A program made the position numbers and the translations under genes. From the NCBI RefSeq assembly GCF_003007675.1, contig NZ_PXNP01000020.1, positions 53,532 to 117,531 of the forward strand: 64,000 nt of DNA, written 5' to 3'. Positions 63,101 to 64,000 of the stretch are shown piece by piece. The stretch comes from Marinobacter fuscus (GTDB lineage: Bacteria; Pseudomonadota; Gammaproteobacteria; Pseudomonadales; Oleiphilaceae). The notes below the pieces were generated by a model. The model was not told the DNA's origin. It saw only the letters and a list, made by a program, of their open reading frames with translations, and did not search any database. Positions within the stretch are counted from its first letter, which is position 1. Each line of letters starts with the position of its first letter.

Positions 63101-64000
63101 TCACCTACGGCTACGACGCCCTGGGCAGACGGGCCTGGCGCAAAACCGACGCAGGCACCACCACCTACCTGTGGCACAACGATGTCTTGCTGGGAGAGCA
63201 AAGTCCTTCCGGCCAATGGCAGTGGTACCTCCGTGACCCACAAACCGATGAGCCCTTAATCACGCTGATCGACAACCAACCCTACTACTACGAACTGGAT
63301 CATCGGATGATGCCTGTTCGGTTGTGGGATCAGGAGGGGCAAAAGGTCTGGGAGGGTAATGCGGATGCGTGGGGCAAGTGCCAGCCCGACACACTTAATC
63401 ACGGGATTCATCAGTCACTCAGATTGCCGGGGCAGTTTGAGGATGAGCTGACGGGAATTGTTCAGAACCGGTTCCGGGATTATGATCCCGCGACAGGCCG
63501 GTATCTGACGCCAGATCCTTTGGGTTTAAAAGGCGGACTAAATGCTTACCGCTATACCAAAAACCCGTTAGATTTTGTGGATCCGTTGGGGCTAGAGTTT
63601 AAAGCGGTTATTACCCCAGAGAATGCTGAAACGGGGGAGGATGCACCGATTCTGGATAATCTGGAACCTGTGCAAGAAATTCCAGTTCCAGAAAGTCAGT
63701 TATCACAAAGGCACCTTCGCGAGACGGTGGGGCTGGATACGGTTGTTGTTGGGCCTAACGGCCATGGCGAAACCATTGGCGCCATGTATGGCAAAGTCTA
63801 TGATCCTGAAGGCAACCAATTACCCGGAGTTGATAATCAAGCAGTTGAGGCATTCAATGACGCGCTTCGGCAAGCTGAGAAAACGCGTGAATACCGGGCT
63901 GAAGGATATAAAATGGTCGCTCAGGATGCGGCTTTGGGAATGGCGGCAGGGCCTGCTGCTGGTATAGTGGCTGGCGGAGCGACGAAAGCTGCGGGCTCAT
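60181..64000 (+). CDS. Rhs-family toxin, partial (C-terminal tip beyond window end)
   Basis: An open frame runs from the ATG at 60181 for 1273 codons to the window edge without a stop. Residues 1-105 form an unrecognised N-terminal domain (QWLGILQAHGVSLHVANNSD) with no PAAR motif. A Gly/Ser/Ala-rich linker (about 105-150) leads to the Rhs shell (SGEEILDIEDFAIQGAMPLH; many YDxxGR repeats such as YQYDKAGRLTDYTNAQGD). The core ends with the conserved autoproteolysis site region (RYLTPDPLGLKGGLNAYRYT, then NPLDFVDPLGL near 1137). After it comes lower-GC variable sequence with a Gly/Ala-rich hydrophobic stretch (AALGMAAGPAAGIVAGGA). The toxin domain and any immunity gene lie beyond 64000. Confidence 0.9.
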   Translation, partial: MASQIQINGADGYRYIIVQPDTYEGPGAPENPSDNENWAQWLRSRFSSGFATENPQWLGILQAHGVSLHVANNSDLLFRHVAQMLREGQLAIYRVPVDKLPPGEGGGGGAGGGSDSARTGQAGASASSSAAAADSAPKAADTGDPGANTDDMQCQGDPVAPVSGEEILDIEDFAIQGAMPLHWVRRYRSGYCDRQLGLGAGWAMTGLRRVVLEDDRLWIVDGDARSLVMDALKPGEVTWQLHTGLRVERRRDNQMVLTEADGRAWILATMDSRTWLPVSVQNLLGQQWRFHYDAGARLVGIQLSAGISLELGYHKHHPDLVQTISLNEGGENKRSLARYSYDEQGNLLRAESDHGTEQYQYQGHLLTYRELPTGYTFRFEWQGHGPDARCLRSRGEQGHHDFRFEYQPERFLTRVHDAHGNTQVFHYDNSGRIVARQDPDGALWQWAYDGLGRLVQETRPDGAQTHHHYDEKGRKVETVEPDGRRHRWQYNELGFCTKETFPDGRMHQRRVDLAGRLLGEIRPDGSQWQYRYDAEGWPTQAISSSGETVDMGCADTGQVLASTHNGALQRFAYQPDGRIAGKLEQGLVTQYDYQGQRLLAVHQYPEQAPDQKRSRQYQYDKAGRLTDYTNAQGDHHGYEYGPLMRPLAYRRPDGHKVQYQYDLSERLTAITRTDGQQWQLGWNAAGHIDRCAAPDGRDIRFQYNAAGHITHREYPGFWAQRTERDPAGRVLTQTSQGKDRKAVTRHYRYDTAGRRTHASCADRKLHWTWNTLGQITEHHQDQYKTAYGYGPGGRIEKIELPDGTTVHYHYDSQGRWQTLAVNGNPLIERTFDNQNREATRTAGSNTQSQLHDRYGCLIKRKWQGQQSATRRYRWDAENRLEATQDNLTGDTHYQRDSQGQLIHENDTTYHYDLGGNRLPEGGQIEQDRLIRSGDDKRTYDALGAEVRITGQTTEHRTFDAEGQLIEFKRPEQHITYGYDALGRRAWRKTDAGTTTYLWHNDVLLGEQSPSGQWQWYLRDPQTDEPLITLIDNQPYYYELDHRMMPVRLWDQEGQKVWEGNADAWGKCQPDTLNHGIHQSLRLPGQFEDELTGIVQNRFRDYDPATGRYLTPDPLGLKGGLNAYRYTKNPLDFVDPLGLEFKAVITPENAETGEDAPILDNLEPVQEIPVPESQLSQRHLRETVGLDTVVVGPNGHGETIGAMYGKVYDPEGNQLPGVDNQAVEAFNDALRQAEKTREYRAEGYKMVAQDAALGMAAGPAAGIVAGGATKAAGS

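Noticed and set aside
62614..63243. Minus-strand open frame of 209 codons near the Rhs core end
   Set aside because: Same cause as the larger shadow beside it; no recognisable domain.
1..64000. tRNA genes, rRNA genes, insertion sequences, prophage or CRISPR arrays
   Set aside because: No cloverleaf-like segments, transposase motifs, phage integrase or regular spacer arrays were noticed. T6SS proteins that resemble phage tail parts (VgrG, Hcp, TssE) are explained by the secretion locus.

Overview
The window looks like a chromosomal segment of a marine gammaproteobacterium close to Marinobacter (inference from gene content, protein style, moderately high GC and gene order shared with Pseudomonas; no database search was possible). 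It is densely coded, with no tRNA, rRNA, CRISPR array or insertion sequence that I could see.

Region 1 (1-6100): the start of folE (cut by the window edge), a membrane diguanylate cyclase, a patatin-like phospholipase, a membrane-anchored PAS protein without output domain, and a zur-znuC-znuB zinc-uptake operon with a Zur-box-like operator over its -10 box.

Region 2 (6119-19658, minus strand): the complete Chp/Pil chemosensory operon pilG-pilH-pilI-pilJ-pilK-chpA-chpB-chpC, which in Pseudomonas controls type IV pilus twitching and cAMP. ChpA is a giant hybrid kinase of about 2517 residues with ten Hpt-like modules, one of which has Asp in place of the phospho-accepting His.

Region 3 (19957-25666, plus strand): gshB, a tonB-like gene, yqgE, ruvX, pyrR, pyrB and pyrC', in the order known from Pseudomonas. 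The pyrC product has lost metal-binding His residues and the catalytic Asp, so it should be the structural pseudo-dihydroorotase partner of PyrB.

Region 4 (25878-30619): a TRAP-like transport set (periplasmic binding protein, TatT-type lipoprotein, large DctM-like permease) interrupted by an opposite-strand HU gene.

Region 5 (30646-64000): a type VI secretion (T6SS) locus. A PAAR-ppkA pair is divergent from a long operon of tagH(fha), tssJ, K, L, M, tagF, pppA, tssA, B, C, a second tssC, tagJ, tssE, F, G, H. Then come an AT-richer lipoprotein gene, hcp, a terminator, vgrG and an effector module: two unrecognised genes, a peptidoglycan-binding/lysozyme-like protein, a small exported protein (candidate immunity protein), and a large Rhs gene whose toxin tip runs past the window end. 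PpkA, TagH and PppA together with TagF imply post-translational control by threonine phosphorylation. The unrecognised genes between vgrG and the lysozyme, the lysozyme/exported-protein pair and the unseen Rhs tip are the least described parts.
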